A stretch of DNA of 64,000 nt, from the NCBI RefSeq assembly GCF_000717275.1, contig NZ_JNYV01000002.1:1240001-1304000 (forward strand). The letters are read 5' to 3'. Below the pieces are notes generated by a model. The model was not told the origin of the DNA, ran no database searches, and saw only the letters and a list, made by a program, of their open reading frames with translations. Within the stretch, counting starts at the first letter, position 1. Every line of letters starts with the position of its first letter. A program made the position numbers and the translations under genes. This stretch comes from Kitasatospora arboriphila. Its GTDB lineage: Bacteria > Actinomycetota > Actinomycetes > Mycobacteriales > Mycobacteriaceae. Positions 24,836 to 33,455 of the stretch are shown here, piece after piece.

Positions 24836-25300
24836 ATGACGTGGTCGCAGCGATTGACCGAACTGAACATCGTGCTGCCCAAGGTGGTGGCGCCACTGGC
24901 CGCGTACGTGCCGGCAGTCCAGACCGGCAACCTCGTCTACACCGCGGGCCAGTTGCCGCTGCTCGGTGGCGAATTGACGGTGCAGGGCAAGGTGTCCGAG
25001 GGTGCCGAAGGTGTTGTGCGGCCGGATGAGGCAACCGAGGCCGCACGTGTCTGCGCTCTGAACGCGCTTGCGGCAGTGAACAGTCTGGTCGGAATCGACT
25101 CGGTGAAGCGGATCGTCAAGGTTGTCGGATTCGTGGCCTCGGCCCCGGGGTTCACCGGTCAACCCCAGGTCATCAACGGTGCATCGAACGTGCTGGGCGA
25201 GATCTTCGGAGAGGCCGGCGCGCACGCCAGGTCTGCGGTCGGGGTGGCCGAGCTGCCACTCGGAGCGCCGGTGGAGATCGAGTTGATCGTCGAGGTCTGA
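24836..25300 (+). CDS. RidA/YjgF family protein
   Basis: A 154-residue RidA-superfamily protein, a trimeric fold that in RidA itself hydrolyses reactive enamines and imines. The family pattern is visible in QTGNLVYTAGQLPLLGGELT, ARVCALNALAAVNSLVGIDS, IVKVVGFVASAPGFTGQPQV and ARSAVGVAELPLGAPVEIEL. The Arg of the catalytic RidA motif (R-S-x-V) is present in ARSAVGVAELPLG. It follows DUF4177 by 6 bases. The gene corresponds by position to Rv3678c. It is longer than E. coli RidA by about 25 residues, typical of the actinobacterial group. Confidence 0.92.
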   Translation: MTWSQRLTELNIVLPKVVAPLAAYVPAVQTGNLVYTAGQLPLLGGELTVQGKVSEGAEGVVRPDEATEAARVCALNALAAVNSLVGIDSVKRIVKVVGFVASAPGFTGQPQVINGASNVLGEIFGEAGAHARSAVGVAELPLGAPVEIELIVEV

Positions 25301-25309
25301 CCCTCGTCG

Positions 25310-26101
25310 TCAGCCTGCGCGACGCTCGACCAGTGCACGCACCCAACTGAACCACTCCGGGAGTCCCTCTCCGGTGCGTGCACTGACCGGGATGACCCGG
25401 GCACGCGGGTTGGTCTGGGCGATGGTGTCGAGGAACGCCTGTAACTCGACGTCGAGGTGGGGCAGAAGGTCGATCTTGTTCAGCAGGATCACGTGCACCC
25501 GGCTGAACATCAGCGGATATTTGAGAGGTTTGTCCTCACCCTCGGTCACCGAATAGACCATTGCGCGGGCGTGCTCGCCGACATCGAACTCGGCGGGACA
25601 CACCAGATTCCCGACGTTCTCGATGATCACGAGATCAAGCGTCTGCAGGTCGAGATCTTGCAACGCGCGGTTCACCATCGGGGCATCGAGATGGCATTCG
25701 CCACCGAACCCGTTGGCAGTGTTGATCAGTGAGACCTGCGCGCCCTTGTCGGCGAGCCGTGCGGCATCGAGGTCGGTGGCGATGTCGCCTTCGACGACAC
25801 CGATGCGCACATCCGCTCGCATGGCGTCGAGGGTGGCCGACAAGATGGCGGTCTTGCCCGAACCCGGTGAGCTCATCAGATTGATCGCGGGTACCCCGGC
25901 GCCGTCGAATGCGGCCCGGTTGAGGTCGGCACGCATGTCGTTCTCGGTGAAGATCGCCTCGAGCACATCGATGCGTTCGGTGCCGGTGTCGTAGCCACTG
26001 TGGTCGCCGTGGTCCGAATGGCCCGGATTGGTGTGCTCGTGGCTGTGCGTCGTCCCGTCGGCGTGGGTGTGTGTCTCGTCGTGGCGGTGGAATCTACCCA
26101 T
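25310..26101 (-). CDS. hypB: HypB-type nickel-insertion GTPase, orphan
   Basis: A 263-residue GTPase of the HypB/UreG class, which delivers Ni2+ to [NiFe] hydrogenase. Residues 1-34 are a His-rich metal store (HRHDETHTHADGTTHSHEHT continuing in GHSDHGDH). The GTPase core has LMSSPGSGKTAIL (P-loop), VVEGDIATDLDA, ENVGNLVCPAEFD with the metal-binding Cys, and LLNKIDLLP. No hydrogenase subunit or other hyp gene lies in the window. It interrupts an otherwise mycobacterial order (ridA then MBL), so it looks like an insertion or a relocated accessory gene. A role with another nickel enzyme, or with a hydrogenase elsewhere, is possible. Confidence 0.93.
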   Translation of the reverse strand: MGRFHRHDETHTHADGTTHSHEHTNPGHSDHGDHSGYDTGTERIDVLEAIFTENDMRADLNRAAFDGAGVPAINLMSSPGSGKTAILSATLDAMRADVRIGVVEGDIATDLDAARLADKGAQVSLINTANGFGGECHLDAPMVNRALQDLDLQTLDLVIIENVGNLVCPAEFDVGEHARAMVYSVTEGEDKPLKYPLMFSRVHVILLNKIDLLPHLDVELQAFLDTIAQTNPRARVIPVSARTGEGLPEWFSWVRALVERRAG

Positions 26102-26218
26102 CGTCTGCGCCTCGCCTCTTTGTAGCCGGTTCGTGGACCGTCAGCCGGTTCGTGTACCCGCAGCGACCCGACAGCGTCGACCCTGCCTTCGCCAAGTGCA
26201 GGATATAGCCTGATCGTC

Positions 26219-27025
26219 ATGAGTGAACCGCAGCATCCTGCGTACGGTGTCGTTCGTCCGGTGACCGATTTCGCGTCGGTTGTGCTGTGCCGCAACCCGG
26301 GGATGATGACACTCGACGGCACGAACACCTGGATCTTGCGGGCGCCCGGCCACAAAGACTGTGTGGTGGTGGATCCCGGTCCCAAGGGTAAGAAGAAGCA
26401 CGTCAAAAACGTTGTCGCGCAGGGCAACGTGGTTCTGGGACTCATCACCCACCGCCACCCCGACCACACCGGCGCCATCAAGTTCTTCCGTGAACTCACC
26501 GGCGCACCCGTACGGGCACGGGTCGCCAAGTACACCCGCGACGGCAGCCCGCTCCAAGACCGGGAGGTGATCGAGGCCGCCGGCCTGACGATCACTGTGC
26601 TGCACACACCCGGACACACAGGCGACTCGGTGAGTTTTCTCGTCGAGCACAACGGACGCAAGGCGATGCTGACCGGAGACACCATCCTCGGTGGTGGGAC
26701 AACCGTGCTCGATCCCAAAGACGGCACGTTGCGCGACTACATGAACTCGCTCAACCGCATCATCGTCGAGGGTGACGATTGCGTGTTGCTGCCCGGGCAC
26801 GGGCCCGATCATGCCGAGGTGATCCCGCTGGCCCGCCACTACAAGGCGCACCGCGAAGAGCGGATCGATCAGGTACGTGCCGCACTGGCCGAACTAGGGG
26901 TGAGTGCTGCAGAAGCCAAGCCGAAGAAAGTGGTCAAAAAGGTCTACGCCGACATCGACAAGAAACTGTGGCCTGCGGCCACGATGTCGGTGAAAACTCA
27001 GCTGGCCTACCTGGCCGAGCAGTAG
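26219..27025 (+). CDS. Metallo-beta-lactamase fold hydrolase (Rv3677-type)
   Basis: A 268-residue MBL-fold enzyme. The metal motif ITHRHPDHTGAIKFF supplies the HxHxDH ligands, HTPGHTGDSVSF the next His, MLTGDTILGGG the bridging Asp and LLPGHGPDHAEVI the last His; a C-terminal helix with a beta-CASP-free tail (YADIDKKLWPAATMSVKTQL) matches the LACTB2/YcbL-like group. These hydrolases act on RNA or thioesters. Starts with ATG 26219. It lies downstream of a divergent hypB and is convergent with crp, as Rv3677c next to Rv3676 in M. tuberculosis apart from the hypB insertion. Confidence 0.9.
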   Translation: MSEPQHPAYGVVRPVTDFASVVLCRNPGMMTLDGTNTWILRAPGHKDCVVVDPGPKGKKKHVKNVVAQGNVVLGLITHRHPDHTGAIKFFRELTGAPVRARVAKYTRDGSPLQDREVIEAAGLTITVLHTPGHTGDSVSFLVEHNGRKAMLTGDTILGGGTTVLDPKDGTLRDYMNSLNRIIVEGDDCVLLPGHGPDHAEVIPLARHYKAHREERIDQVRAALAELGVSAAEAKPKKVVKKVYADIDKKLWPAATMSVKTQLAYLAEQ

Positions 27026-27062
27026 CCGGCAAGGCAGCAGAGGCGACAAAAAACAAGTTGTT

Positions 27063-27737
27063 CTACCGCGCGCGGCGAGCCAACCGCTCGGAGTCTGCGA
27101 TCAGGACGCTCTTGCCTTCAAGGCGCAGCCATCCGCGCTGGGCGAAGTCGGCAAGCGCCTTGTTGACGGTTTCGCGGGAGGCGCCGACGAGCTGGGCGAT
27201 CTCTTCCTGCGTGAGGTCGTGGGTGACTCGCAGAGCGCCGGCCTCTTGAGTACCGAAACGCTGTGCCAGCTGCAGCAGCTGCTTGGCCACACGCCCGGGC
27301 ACGTCGGTGAAGATGAGGTCGGCGAGGTTGTTGTTGGTGCGACGCAACCGGCGGGCCAGGACCCGCAGCAATTGTTCGGCGATCTCGGGTCGGTCCGCGA
27401 TCCACGAACGCAGAGCCTCGCGGTCCATCGACACAGCGCGGACCTCGGTGACCGTGGTCGCCGACGACGTGCGCGGCCCGGGATCGAAGATAGAGAGCTC
27501 GCCGAACATGTCGGACGGACCCATGATCGTCAGCAGGTTCTCGCGGCCGTCGATGGAACGACGACCGACCTTCACCTTGCCGGACAAGATGATGTAGAGC
27601 CGGTCACCCGGCTCACCTTCGTTGAAGATCACGTGGCCCCGTGGGAAATCAACCGGCTGAAGCTGATTGGTCAATGCCGCGACGGCCGTCGGTTCCACTC
27701 CCTGGAAGATGCCCGCCCGCGCCAGTACTTCCTCCAC
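27063..27737 (-). CDS. crp: Crp/GlxR cAMP-responsive global regulator
   Basis: A 224-residue CRP-family regulator. The cAMP pocket spans [20 protein letters not shown] (Glu, Ser, Arg and the SS/AT pair that bind the phosphate and ribose), followed by the long dimer helix and a winged helix-turn-helix ([20 protein letters not shown]). The length and the [20 protein letters not shown] stretch match GlxR of corynebacteria and Crp (Rv3676) of M. tuberculosis. It should read the TGTGA-N6-TCACA half-sites seen before whiB4 and acs here. An adenylate cyclase gene is present in the window. Confidence 0.97.
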   Translation of the reverse strand: MEEVLARAGIFQGVEPTAVAALTNQLQPVDFPRGHVIFNEGEPGDRLYIILSGKVKVGRRSIDGRENLLTIMGPSDMFGELSIFDPGPRTSSATTVTEVRAVSMDREALRSWIADRPEIAEQLLRVLARRLRRTNNNLADLIFTDVPGRVAKQLLQLAQRFGTQEAGALRVTHDLTQEEIAQLVGASRETVNKALADFAQRGWLRLEGKSVLIADSERLARRAR

Positions 27738-27905
27738 TTACGCCCCTTTCTAGGGTCCAGCCAGACCACGTTCAAAACTTGGGGCCGGTCACACGGTCGA
27801 TGTGTTGTGTTCGTCACCCGTCATCCAGTCTACGGGTATCGGGTGCGAAACAGGTTAATTACCCCTCATCGAGCGATCACGCCTGTCGCTCGCGGGTATC
27901 GGTCG

Positions 27906-28154
27906 TCAGCTGGCGCGGATCGAATGCTCGGTCTCGACCGTGGTGGGGACTCTCCGATCGCGGAACTCGTCGAGCGCCGCGGGAAAGCCCGACCGGGCCA
28001 GCGTGTCCATCTGCTCGGGCTGAGCCGACTCGAGGAACTCCTCGACATCGTTCGGTCGCACGTTGAGTCGTTCGAGCTGGTTCTCCAAGCGCTCCATCGC
28101 CAACGCGAAGAGCATGAGAACTGCGGGGAACAGAAGTACGGCGAGTCCGTGCAT
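27906..28154 (-). CDS. Small membrane protein (Rv3675-type)
   Basis: An 82-residue protein with one N-terminal hydrophobic helix (MHGLAVLLFPAVLMLFALAM) and a cytoplasmic amphipathic segment (ERLENQLERLNVRPNDVEEF) ending with an acidic tail. The position between crp and nth matches M. tuberculosis Rv3675, also a small membrane protein. Function unknown. The start ATG 28154 is the only one that includes the helix. Confidence 0.75.
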   Translation of the reverse strand: MHGLAVLLFPAVLMLFALAMERLENQLERLNVRPNDVEEFLESAQPEQMDTLARSGFPAALDEFRDRRVPTTVETEHSIRAS

Positions 28155-28308
28155 GGGGAGTAGTTAACACAACGCAGGTCTCAGAAGAGACACGATCTGC
28201 ATCTGAATGCACGTCGTTGACGCGACGCGGACCACGCGTCGCCACGCGATGTCATCCGGTCGACCACCGGATTCAGCCCTTCACAGAAGTCCGCCGTACC
28301 CTGATTTG

Positions 28309-29091
28309 GTGAGTGTGCGCGAGAACGGGGCGGCCCCGGCCAGGCGTGGTAAGACCGCAGCGCAGCGCGGCACCGAGACCCGCACCGGTCTGGTGCGGCG
28401 GGCGCGGCGGATGGACCGAACGCTGCAGACGGCGTTCCCGCACGTCTACTGCGAACTCGATTTCACCAACCCGCTGGAGTTGTCGGTGGCGACGATCCTG
28501 TCGGCGCAGTGCACTGACGTGCGGGTCAACCTGACCACGCCTGCGTTGTTCCGGCGTTATCGGACAGCCGCCGACTATGCCGGCGCCGACCGCGCAGAAT
28601 TGGAGGAGATGATCCGGCCCACCGGTTTCTACCGGAACAAGGCCAACTCGCTGATCGGTCTCGGGCAGGCGCTCGTCGAGCGATTCGACGGTGAGGTCCC
28701 ACGGACATTGCCCGAGCTGGTGTCGCTGCCCGGCTTCGGTCGCAAGACTGCGAACGTGGTCCTCGGTAACGCCTTCGGTGTGCCGGGAATCACCGTGGAC
28801 ACGCACTTCGGCAGGTTGGTGCAGCGCTGGAAATGGACGGCCGAAACCGATCCGGTGAAGATCGAGCAGGCCGTGGGCGAGCTCATCGAGCGCAAGAACT
28901 GGACCGACCTCTCGCATCGGGTGATCTTTCACGGTCGGCGCGTGTGCCACTCGCGCAAGCCCGCCTGTGGGGTGTGCGTGCTGGCCGCGGACTGCCCGTC
29001 CTACGGCCTCGGGCCCACGGAGAAAGCGGAGGCGGCCAAGCTCGTCAAGGGCCCCGAGACCGACCATCTCCTGAAGCTGGCGGGTCTGTAG
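28309..29091 (+). CDS. nth: Endonuclease III
   Basis: A 260-residue DNA glycosylase/AP lyase that removes oxidised pyrimidines. The helix-hairpin-helix is [20 protein letters not shown], with the catalytic Lys in GRKTANVV, and the catalytic Asp in [10 protein letters not shown]. The C-terminal [4Fe-4S] ligands are [17 protein letters not shown] (C-x6-C-x2-C-x5-C). The GTG at 28309 is preferred; it adds a basic N-terminus of about 30 residues common in actinobacterial Nth. It is followed 3 bases later by the TlpA-like gene, then the Nudix and MarP genes, a conserved operon. Confidence 0.96.
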   Translation: MSVRENGAAPARRGKTAAQRGTETRTGLVRRARRMDRTLQTAFPHVYCELDFTNPLELSVATILSAQCTDVRVNLTTPALFRRYRTAADYAGADRAELEEMIRPTGFYRNKANSLIGLGQALVERFDGEVPRTLPELVSLPGFGRKTANVVLGNAFGVPGITVDTHFGRLVQRWKWTAETDPVKIEQAVGELIERKNWTDLSHRVIFHGRRVCHSRKPACGVCVLAADCPSYGLGPTEKAEAAKLVKGPETDHLLKLAGL

Positions 29092-29094
29092 TCG

Positions 29095-29811
29095 ATGCCC
29101 GTGGACACCCAACCCGAGCGCCCGCGCGCACGGTTTCATCTCTCGACGTCCGCCCGTTGGACCGTCGCCGCGCTGGTCGTGGTCCTGGCATTGATCGTCG
29201 CGATCTGGCCACGTGACTCATCCGATCCGGGCCCGTCCCCGAGCGGGATGCCGACGACGGGAAGCTCCGCGCTTCCTGGGCTGGAGGCCGCGGTCACCGA
29301 GGACGACATGGCGAAGGGCCGCGAGAAGGCCGCGTTGCTGCCCTGTCCGGTCGCCACGGGCCCGACACCCTCCGGGTCGAAGCTGGCGGGTGTGACCGTG
29401 CCGTGCCTGGCCGACGGATCGACGGTCGACCTGGGCAGCGCAACGGCCGGTACCCCGATGCTCGTCAACGTGTGGGCCCACTGGTGCGGACCGTGCCGGG
29501 CCGAGCTGCCGGTGATCGACGAATACGCCAAGAGGGCAGGGGACCGGGTGCGGGTGCTCACCGTGCAAGGAAAAGAGGGCGCCGAGAATCCGTTTCTGTC
29601 GCTGACCTTGCTCGCCGAGATCGGCGTACACCTGCCGACGGTGGTGGACACAGACGCCAAGATCGCTGCGGCACTGGGAGTGCCGCGCGCCTACCCGTCG
29701 ACCGTGCTCGTGCGCGCAGACGGCACGGTGGCAGCGGTGCTGCCGCGGGTGTTCGAGTCGCCCGACGAGGTGGCCGATGTGGTGCGTGAACATCTGGGCG
29801 TCGACGCATGA
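29095..29811 (+). CDS. Membrane-anchored thioredoxin-like protein (TlpA/ResA type)
   Basis: A 238-residue TlpA/ResA-like protein. Residues about 22-42 (TVAALVVVLALIVAIWP) form an N-terminal membrane anchor, with the rest in the periplasm-like space. The redox site WCGPCRAELPVIDEY has the CxxC motif. An additional Cys pair (LLPCPVATG and TVPCLADG) precedes it. The cis-Pro region reads RAYPSTVLVR. It is the third gene of the nth operon (ATG 29095, 4-base overlap with Nudix), matching Rv3673c. It may reduce disulfides in exported proteins such as MarP, whose gene is two positions downstream; this is inferred. Confidence 0.88.
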   Translation: MPVDTQPERPRARFHLSTSARWTVAALVVVLALIVAIWPRDSSDPGPSPSGMPTTGSSALPGLEAAVTEDDMAKGREKAALLPCPVATGPTPSGSKLAGVTVPCLADGSTVDLGSATAGTPMLVNVWAHWCGPCRAELPVIDEYAKRAGDRVRVLTVQGKEGAENPFLSLTLLAEIGVHLPTVVDTDAKIAAALGVPRAYPSTVLVRADGTVAAVLPRVFESPDEVADVVREHLGVDA

Positions 29812-30548
29812 CCCGACTTCTGGTGCCGGACGAGAAGGTGCCGCCATGGCTTCGTGGGCTCACCGCGAACCTCGACGGGGTCACCCGGTCGGTCGAGGAC
29901 CGCGGCGGCGTGACCGAGCGGCTGCTGAGATCGATGATGCGGAACCCGAGGTCCGCTGCGGTACTGGTCCTGTTCAGCGGTGACTGGAGCGGCGACCCCA
30001 CCCACCACGGCGGCATCCCTGCCGACGCCGATGTCCTGCTGACCCAACGCGCTGCGACGTTGCGAAATCACAGTGGGCAGATCGCCTTTCCCGGTGGCGT
30101 CCGCGACGACGGTGACGAGTTCCCGGTCGGCACCGCCATGCGCGAGGCCGTCGAGGAGACCGGACTGAACCCTGCCGGTGTCGATATGCTCGCCACCCTC
30201 GACACGTTTCCCGTGCCACCCTCCGGCTTCGAGGTGTCGCCGGTGATCGGCTACTGGCGCGACCCGTCGGAGGTGGGGGTGGTGGACCTCGCAGAGACCG
30301 CGCGGGTGGTTCGGGTGCCACTGCGCGATGTGGTCAACCCCCGCAACCGCTTTCAGGTGCAACGCCCCACCGGTATCCCGGGACGTCCTTACCGGGGGCC
30401 GGCCTTCGGCGTCGAGAAGATGCTGGTGTGGGGGTTCACCGGGGGATTGCTCGCGGCCATCGTGGAGGCGGCCGGCTGGGAGATCGCCTGGGACAAGACG
30501 GATGTCCGCGATCTCGCGGATGAGCTGGCCAAGGTGGGGCAGGAGTGA
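29808..30548 (+). CDS. Nudix hydrolase, CoA pyrophosphatase type
   Basis: A 246-residue Nudix enzyme likely to cleave the pyrophosphate of CoA (NudL family). The Nudix box GGVRDDGDEFPVGTAMREAV followed by EETGL keeps E-x7-REUxEExGU but has one extra residue before the first Glu, as in CoA-specific members. The typical upstream LLTQRAATLRNHSGQIAFPG is the NuCoA signature that binds the coenzyme. ATG 29808 overlaps the previous stop by 4 bases. Its place between a thioredoxin-like gene and marP matches Rv3672c. Confidence 0.92.
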   Translation: MTRLLVPDEKVPPWLRGLTANLDGVTRSVEDRGGVTERLLRSMMRNPRSAAVLVLFSGDWSGDPTHHGGIPADADVLLTQRAATLRNHSGQIAFPGGVRDDGDEFPVGTAMREAVEETGLNPAGVDMLATLDTFPVPPSGFEVSPVIGYWRDPSEVGVVDLAETARVVRVPLRDVVNPRNRFQVQRPTGIPGRPYRGPAFGVEKMLVWGFTGGLLAAIVEAAGWEIAWDKTDVRDLADELAKVGQE

Positions 30549-31744
30549 GCGGAGCCGCGTGGGTTGACGTCCTGGTGATCTGCATCGCGCTGCTCGCCGC
30601 GGCCTCCGGGTACCGCCAAGGCGCGGTCTCGTCGGCGATGGCGTTTGTCGGGGTGCTCCTGGGTGCTGCCGCGGGGGTTCTCCTGGCACCGCACCTCATC
30701 CGGAACATCGAGGATCAGCGATGGCGGCTCGTCGCCGGCGTGCTCCTGCTCGTCGCGCTGGTCATCGTCGGGGAGATCTCCGGCATGGTGCTGGGACGGG
30801 CCGCGCGGAGCAGCATCCGCACCCTCTCGGTGCGACGCATCGACTCGGTGATCGGATCGTTGCTCCAGGCGGTCGCGGTCCTGCTCGCCGCATGGGTGCT
30901 CGCCACCCCGATCAGCACGTCGGCCCAGCCCCAGATCGCCGGCGCGGTGAGCGAATCGAAAGTCATCGACGAGGTCAATTCGCTTGCGCCGCAGTGGATG
31001 CAGCGATTGCCACGCGAGTTCTGGGACATGTTCGAAGGTTCCGGGCTCAAGGAGGCCATCGGCCCGTTCGGCCGCACGCCCATCACGAGTGTCGAAGCCC
31101 CCGACCAGGGGCTGCTCGAACAGCCGGTGATCGGTCGTGTCCGTCCCAGTGTGGTGAAGATCGAGGGCGTCGCGCCCAGCTGTAATCAAGCGCTCGAGGG
31201 CAGTGGGTTCGTGGTCTCTCCAGAGCGGGTGATGACCAACGCGCACGTCGTGGCGGGAACGACCACTCTGCACGTGGTGGCCTCGGGCGACCAGTTCGAC
31301 GCCACCGTCGTCTACTTCGACCCGAACACCGACATCGCGGTGCTCGACGTACCGGGCCTGCAGGCGCCGGCGCTACGTTTCGCCGACGAACTCGCGAAGA
31401 CCGGCGAGGACGCGATCGCCCTCGGCTTCCCCGAGGCAGGGCCCTTCAACGCCAGCGCCGAACGTGTCCGCGAGGTCATCCAGCTCCGCGGCCCGGGAAT
31501 CTACCCCGGGTCTGCTGTGACCCGGGAGGTCTACACGGTGCGCGGCTCGATCCGGCAGGGCAATTCCGGTGGACCGCTGATCAACTCGGACGGCGACGTC
31601 CTCGGCGTGGTCTTCGGGGCCGCCGAGGACCCGGCCAGCGAAACCGGGTTTGTGCTCACGGCCGATCAGGTCAAACCGGGCCTCGCCGAATCAGAACGGT
31701 TGAGTACCGCGGTCGACACGCAGTCCTGCGTGCATTCGGGGTAG
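30545..31744 (+). CDS. marP: Periplasmic serine protease MarP (Rv3671c type)
   Basis: A 399-residue membrane serine protease. Four hydrophobic segments (about 5-26, 30-50, 61-82, 102-122) are followed by a chymotrypsin-like domain. His234 (TNAHVVAG), Asp263 (NTDIAVLDV) and Ser341 (GNSGGPLIN) form the triad. Cys213 and Cys395 can form the redox disulfide that keeps mycobacterial MarP active. In M. tuberculosis MarP processes the peptidoglycan hydrolase RipA and preserves intrabacterial pH in acid. GTG 30545 overlaps the Nudix stop. It is the last gene of the nth-marP operon. Confidence 0.95.
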   Translation: MSGAAWVDVLVICIALLAAASGYRQGAVSSAMAFVGVLLGAAAGVLLAPHLIRNIEDQRWRLVAGVLLLVALVIVGEISGMVLGRAARSSIRTLSVRRIDSVIGSLLQAVAVLLAAWVLATPISTSAQPQIAGAVSESKVIDEVNSLAPQWMQRLPREFWDMFEGSGLKEAIGPFGRTPITSVEAPDQGLLEQPVIGRVRPSVVKIEGVAPSCNQALEGSGFVVSPERVMTNAHVVAGTTTLHVVASGDQFDATVVYFDPNTDIAVLDVPGLQAPALRFADELAKTGEDAIALGFPEAGPFNASAERVREVIQLRGPGIYPGSAVTREVYTVRGSIRQGNSGGPLINSDGDVLGVVFGAAEDPASETGFVLTADQVKPGLAESERLSTAVDTQSCVHSG

Positions 31745-31750
31745 CCGCCG

Positions 31751-32680
31751 TCAGCGCCCGGCGAACTCGATCAGCAGTTCGTTGACCTCGTCGGGGTTTT
31801 CCTGATGTGCGTAGTGGCCGCTGCCGGTGACCTCGGTGAAGTCGAGCCGGTCGACCCATTTGGCGCTGCCTGCCACCGTGGACCGGAGGATGTAGCGATC
31901 GAGTTCGCCGTGCATGGCCAGCACCGGGATCTGGAGGCGACGGTCCATCAGCTGGAGGAACTTGTAACCGTCCGGGCGGAATTGGGACCGAAAAGCCCAG
32001 CGCCGGTATTCCAGGCTGCAGTGCGCCACACCGGGGATCTGCACCGCCGATCGATTGCGCTTGGCGGCATCGGCGAAGTCGTCGGTGCGTGGCCACCCCG
32101 GCCCGGATCGACGTCGCATCAGTTCCTCGGCCATCGCGCCGTCGTCGCGGGTGAGGTCACGCTCGGCGGTCCGTGGGATCTGGGCTCGAAGCAACCCACC
32201 CAGAAATGCCTTGCGCTGGGTCGACTCCCGCATGTTGGCGTTCTTCAGCGCCTGCGGATGCGGTGACGAGATCACCGCCATCGAGCGGACCGACCGGGGA
32301 TGCAGGGTCGCGGTCGCCCATCCGACGAGACCGCCGTCGGCATGTCCGACGATGGTGGCGTCGGAATGACCTAGCGCGCGGATCAGGCCGTCCGTGTCAC
32401 CGGCAAGTGTCCAACCGTCGTAGCCACGAGGCGGCTTGTCACTGTCGCCGTATCCGCGTAGATCAACGGCCACGGCCCGGAACCCGGCGTTGGTGAGTGC
32501 GGTGATCTGGTGACGCCAGCTCCACCAGAACTCCCCGAATCCGTGCATGAGGAGCACCAGGGGCCGGTTGGTGGGTGTGTCCGCACATTCGACGACGTGC
32601 AGGCGCACGCCGTTCGCGCGGACATCATGGTGATGCCACGGTCCCGCAAATCGAACGGTCGACGGGTCCGGGGGCGCCAA
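31751..32680 (-). CDS. Alpha/beta hydrolase, EphE-type epoxide hydrolase
   Basis: A 309-residue alpha/beta hydrolase. LLMHGFGEFWWSWRHQI contains the HGxP-like oxyanion region and IVGHADGGLVGWATA carries Asp (GHADG) as nucleophile, characteristic of epoxide hydrolases and haloalkane dehalogenases. The charge-relay Asp and His are in MHGELDRYILRS and GSGHYAHQENPDE. The LRGYGDSDKP motif is shared with the EphE group (Rv3670). It is convergent with marP and starts 3 bases after the holin-like gene ends, so these two form an operon. Confidence 0.88.
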   Translation of the reverse strand: MAPPDPSTVRFAGPWHHHDVRANGVRLHVVECADTPTNRPLVLLMHGFGEFWWSWRHQITALTNAGFRAVAVDLRGYGDSDKPPRGYDGWTLAGDTDGLIRALGHSDATIVGHADGGLVGWATATLHPRSVRSMAVISSPHPQALKNANMRESTQRKAFLGGLLRAQIPRTAERDLTRDDGAMAEELMRRRSGPGWPRTDDFADAAKRNRSAVQIPGVAHCSLEYRRWAFRSQFRPDGYKFLQLMDRRLQIPVLAMHGELDRYILRSTVAGSAKWVDRLDFTEVTGSGHYAHQENPDEVNELLIEFAGR

Positions 32681-32683
32681 ATG

Positions 32684-33244
32684 TCAGCCTTTGAGGACCT
32701 TGTGCGAGCCGGACGGCTTGCTCAGGTCTGCACCGGGGTGGACTCCGTCGTGCCCGGAGGTGGGCAGCACTTCGGGCACCCGCTGAACCGATGCGATCGT
32801 CTTACTCGGACCGGTTATCCGTTTGAACACCCGATAACCGATGAACCCGGTGATGATCGCCAGGACCAGCAGGATGAGGAACACGATGCCGAACGCGGCC
32901 CAGCGAGGCAGCCACTCGTCCAGCAGTTCCCCGAGGAACCAGAAGAAGAACAGGCTCGCGTAGAGCAGCACGGTGAGCGCGACCAGGATGAGGCCCGAAC
33001 CCACTGCGGCCTTCTTGGCCTCGGCGGTCAGTTCGGCCTTGGCCAGTGCGACCTCGGCGCGGAACAGCGTCGACAAGTGCGTGGTGGCGTCCTTGACCAG
33101 ACCACCGACACTCGGGTCGCCGCCGGGGCGCACATTGGGGTCGGACAACGGAATCGACGAGACGTTCGGCGGAACATCTCCCGAAGGGCGGTCGTCCAGC
33201 GTCACTGCAACTCCTCCATCCTCGGACACCACGCCCGAGTCCAT
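32684..33244 (-). CDS. Actinobacterial holin-X family membrane protein
   Basis: A 186-residue protein with two central hydrophobic helices (AVGSGLILVALTVLLYASLF and WAAFGIVFLILLVLAIITGF) flanked by polar termini. An N-terminal polar segment and a charged amphipathic part (TTHLSTLFRAEVALAKAELT) are typical of the Phage_holin_3_6/holin-X superfamily in actinobacteria. It corresponds to Rv3669. The C-terminal 35 residues are disordered. The GXXXG-rich helices may oligomerise; no lysis role has been shown for chromosomal members. Confidence 0.82.
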   Translation of the reverse strand: MDSGVVSEDGGVAVTLDDRPSGDVPPNVSSIPLSDPNVRPGGDPSVGGLVKDATTHLSTLFRAEVALAKAELTAEAKKAAVGSGLILVALTVLLYASLFFFWFLGELLDEWLPRWAAFGIVFLILLVLAIITGFIGYRVFKRITGPSKTIASVQRVPEVLPTSGHDGVHPGADLSKPSGSHKVLKG

Positions 33245-33356
33245 CCCGGACGTTCATCTCTGCATCGCCGGGGTTAGTAGGCCTTATGTTGCCATGCCCG
33301 ACCCGATTGCAGGTTCATCGGACCTTTCTACGGGCGCGAGGCGCCGTAGATGCGTT

Positions 33357-33397
33357 AACTGTCGGGTGGTGCACGCGTCAACTGTCGGGTGGTGCAC
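33357..33397. repeat. Two 18-bp direct repeats with 23-bp period
   Basis: AACTGTCGGGTGGTGCAC occurs at 33357-33374 and again at 33380-33397, identical over 18 bases. The pair is 59 bases before the SRPBCC start. The period is about two helical turns, as expected for two copies of a regulator site; the binding protein is unknown. Confidence 0.7.
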
Positions 33398-33455
33398 CCG
33401 GGGGCCGTCCGGTCGATCGGGTGACGCCACCGACCCCCGATCACGAAGGACTGGT

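Noticed and set aside
27738..27850. Crp autoregulatory site upstream of crp
   Set aside because: TGTG and TCAC words are present, but at the wrong spacing for TGTGA-N6-TCACA.
27219..28163. 314-codon open frame on the plus strand
   Set aside because: Antisense to crp and the small Rv3675-type gene. It contains no domain and bridges two conserved genes.
32684..33244. Phage holin as evidence of a prophage
   Set aside because: The holin-X-like gene is a conserved chromosomal gene at the Rv3669 position and has no phage neighbours.
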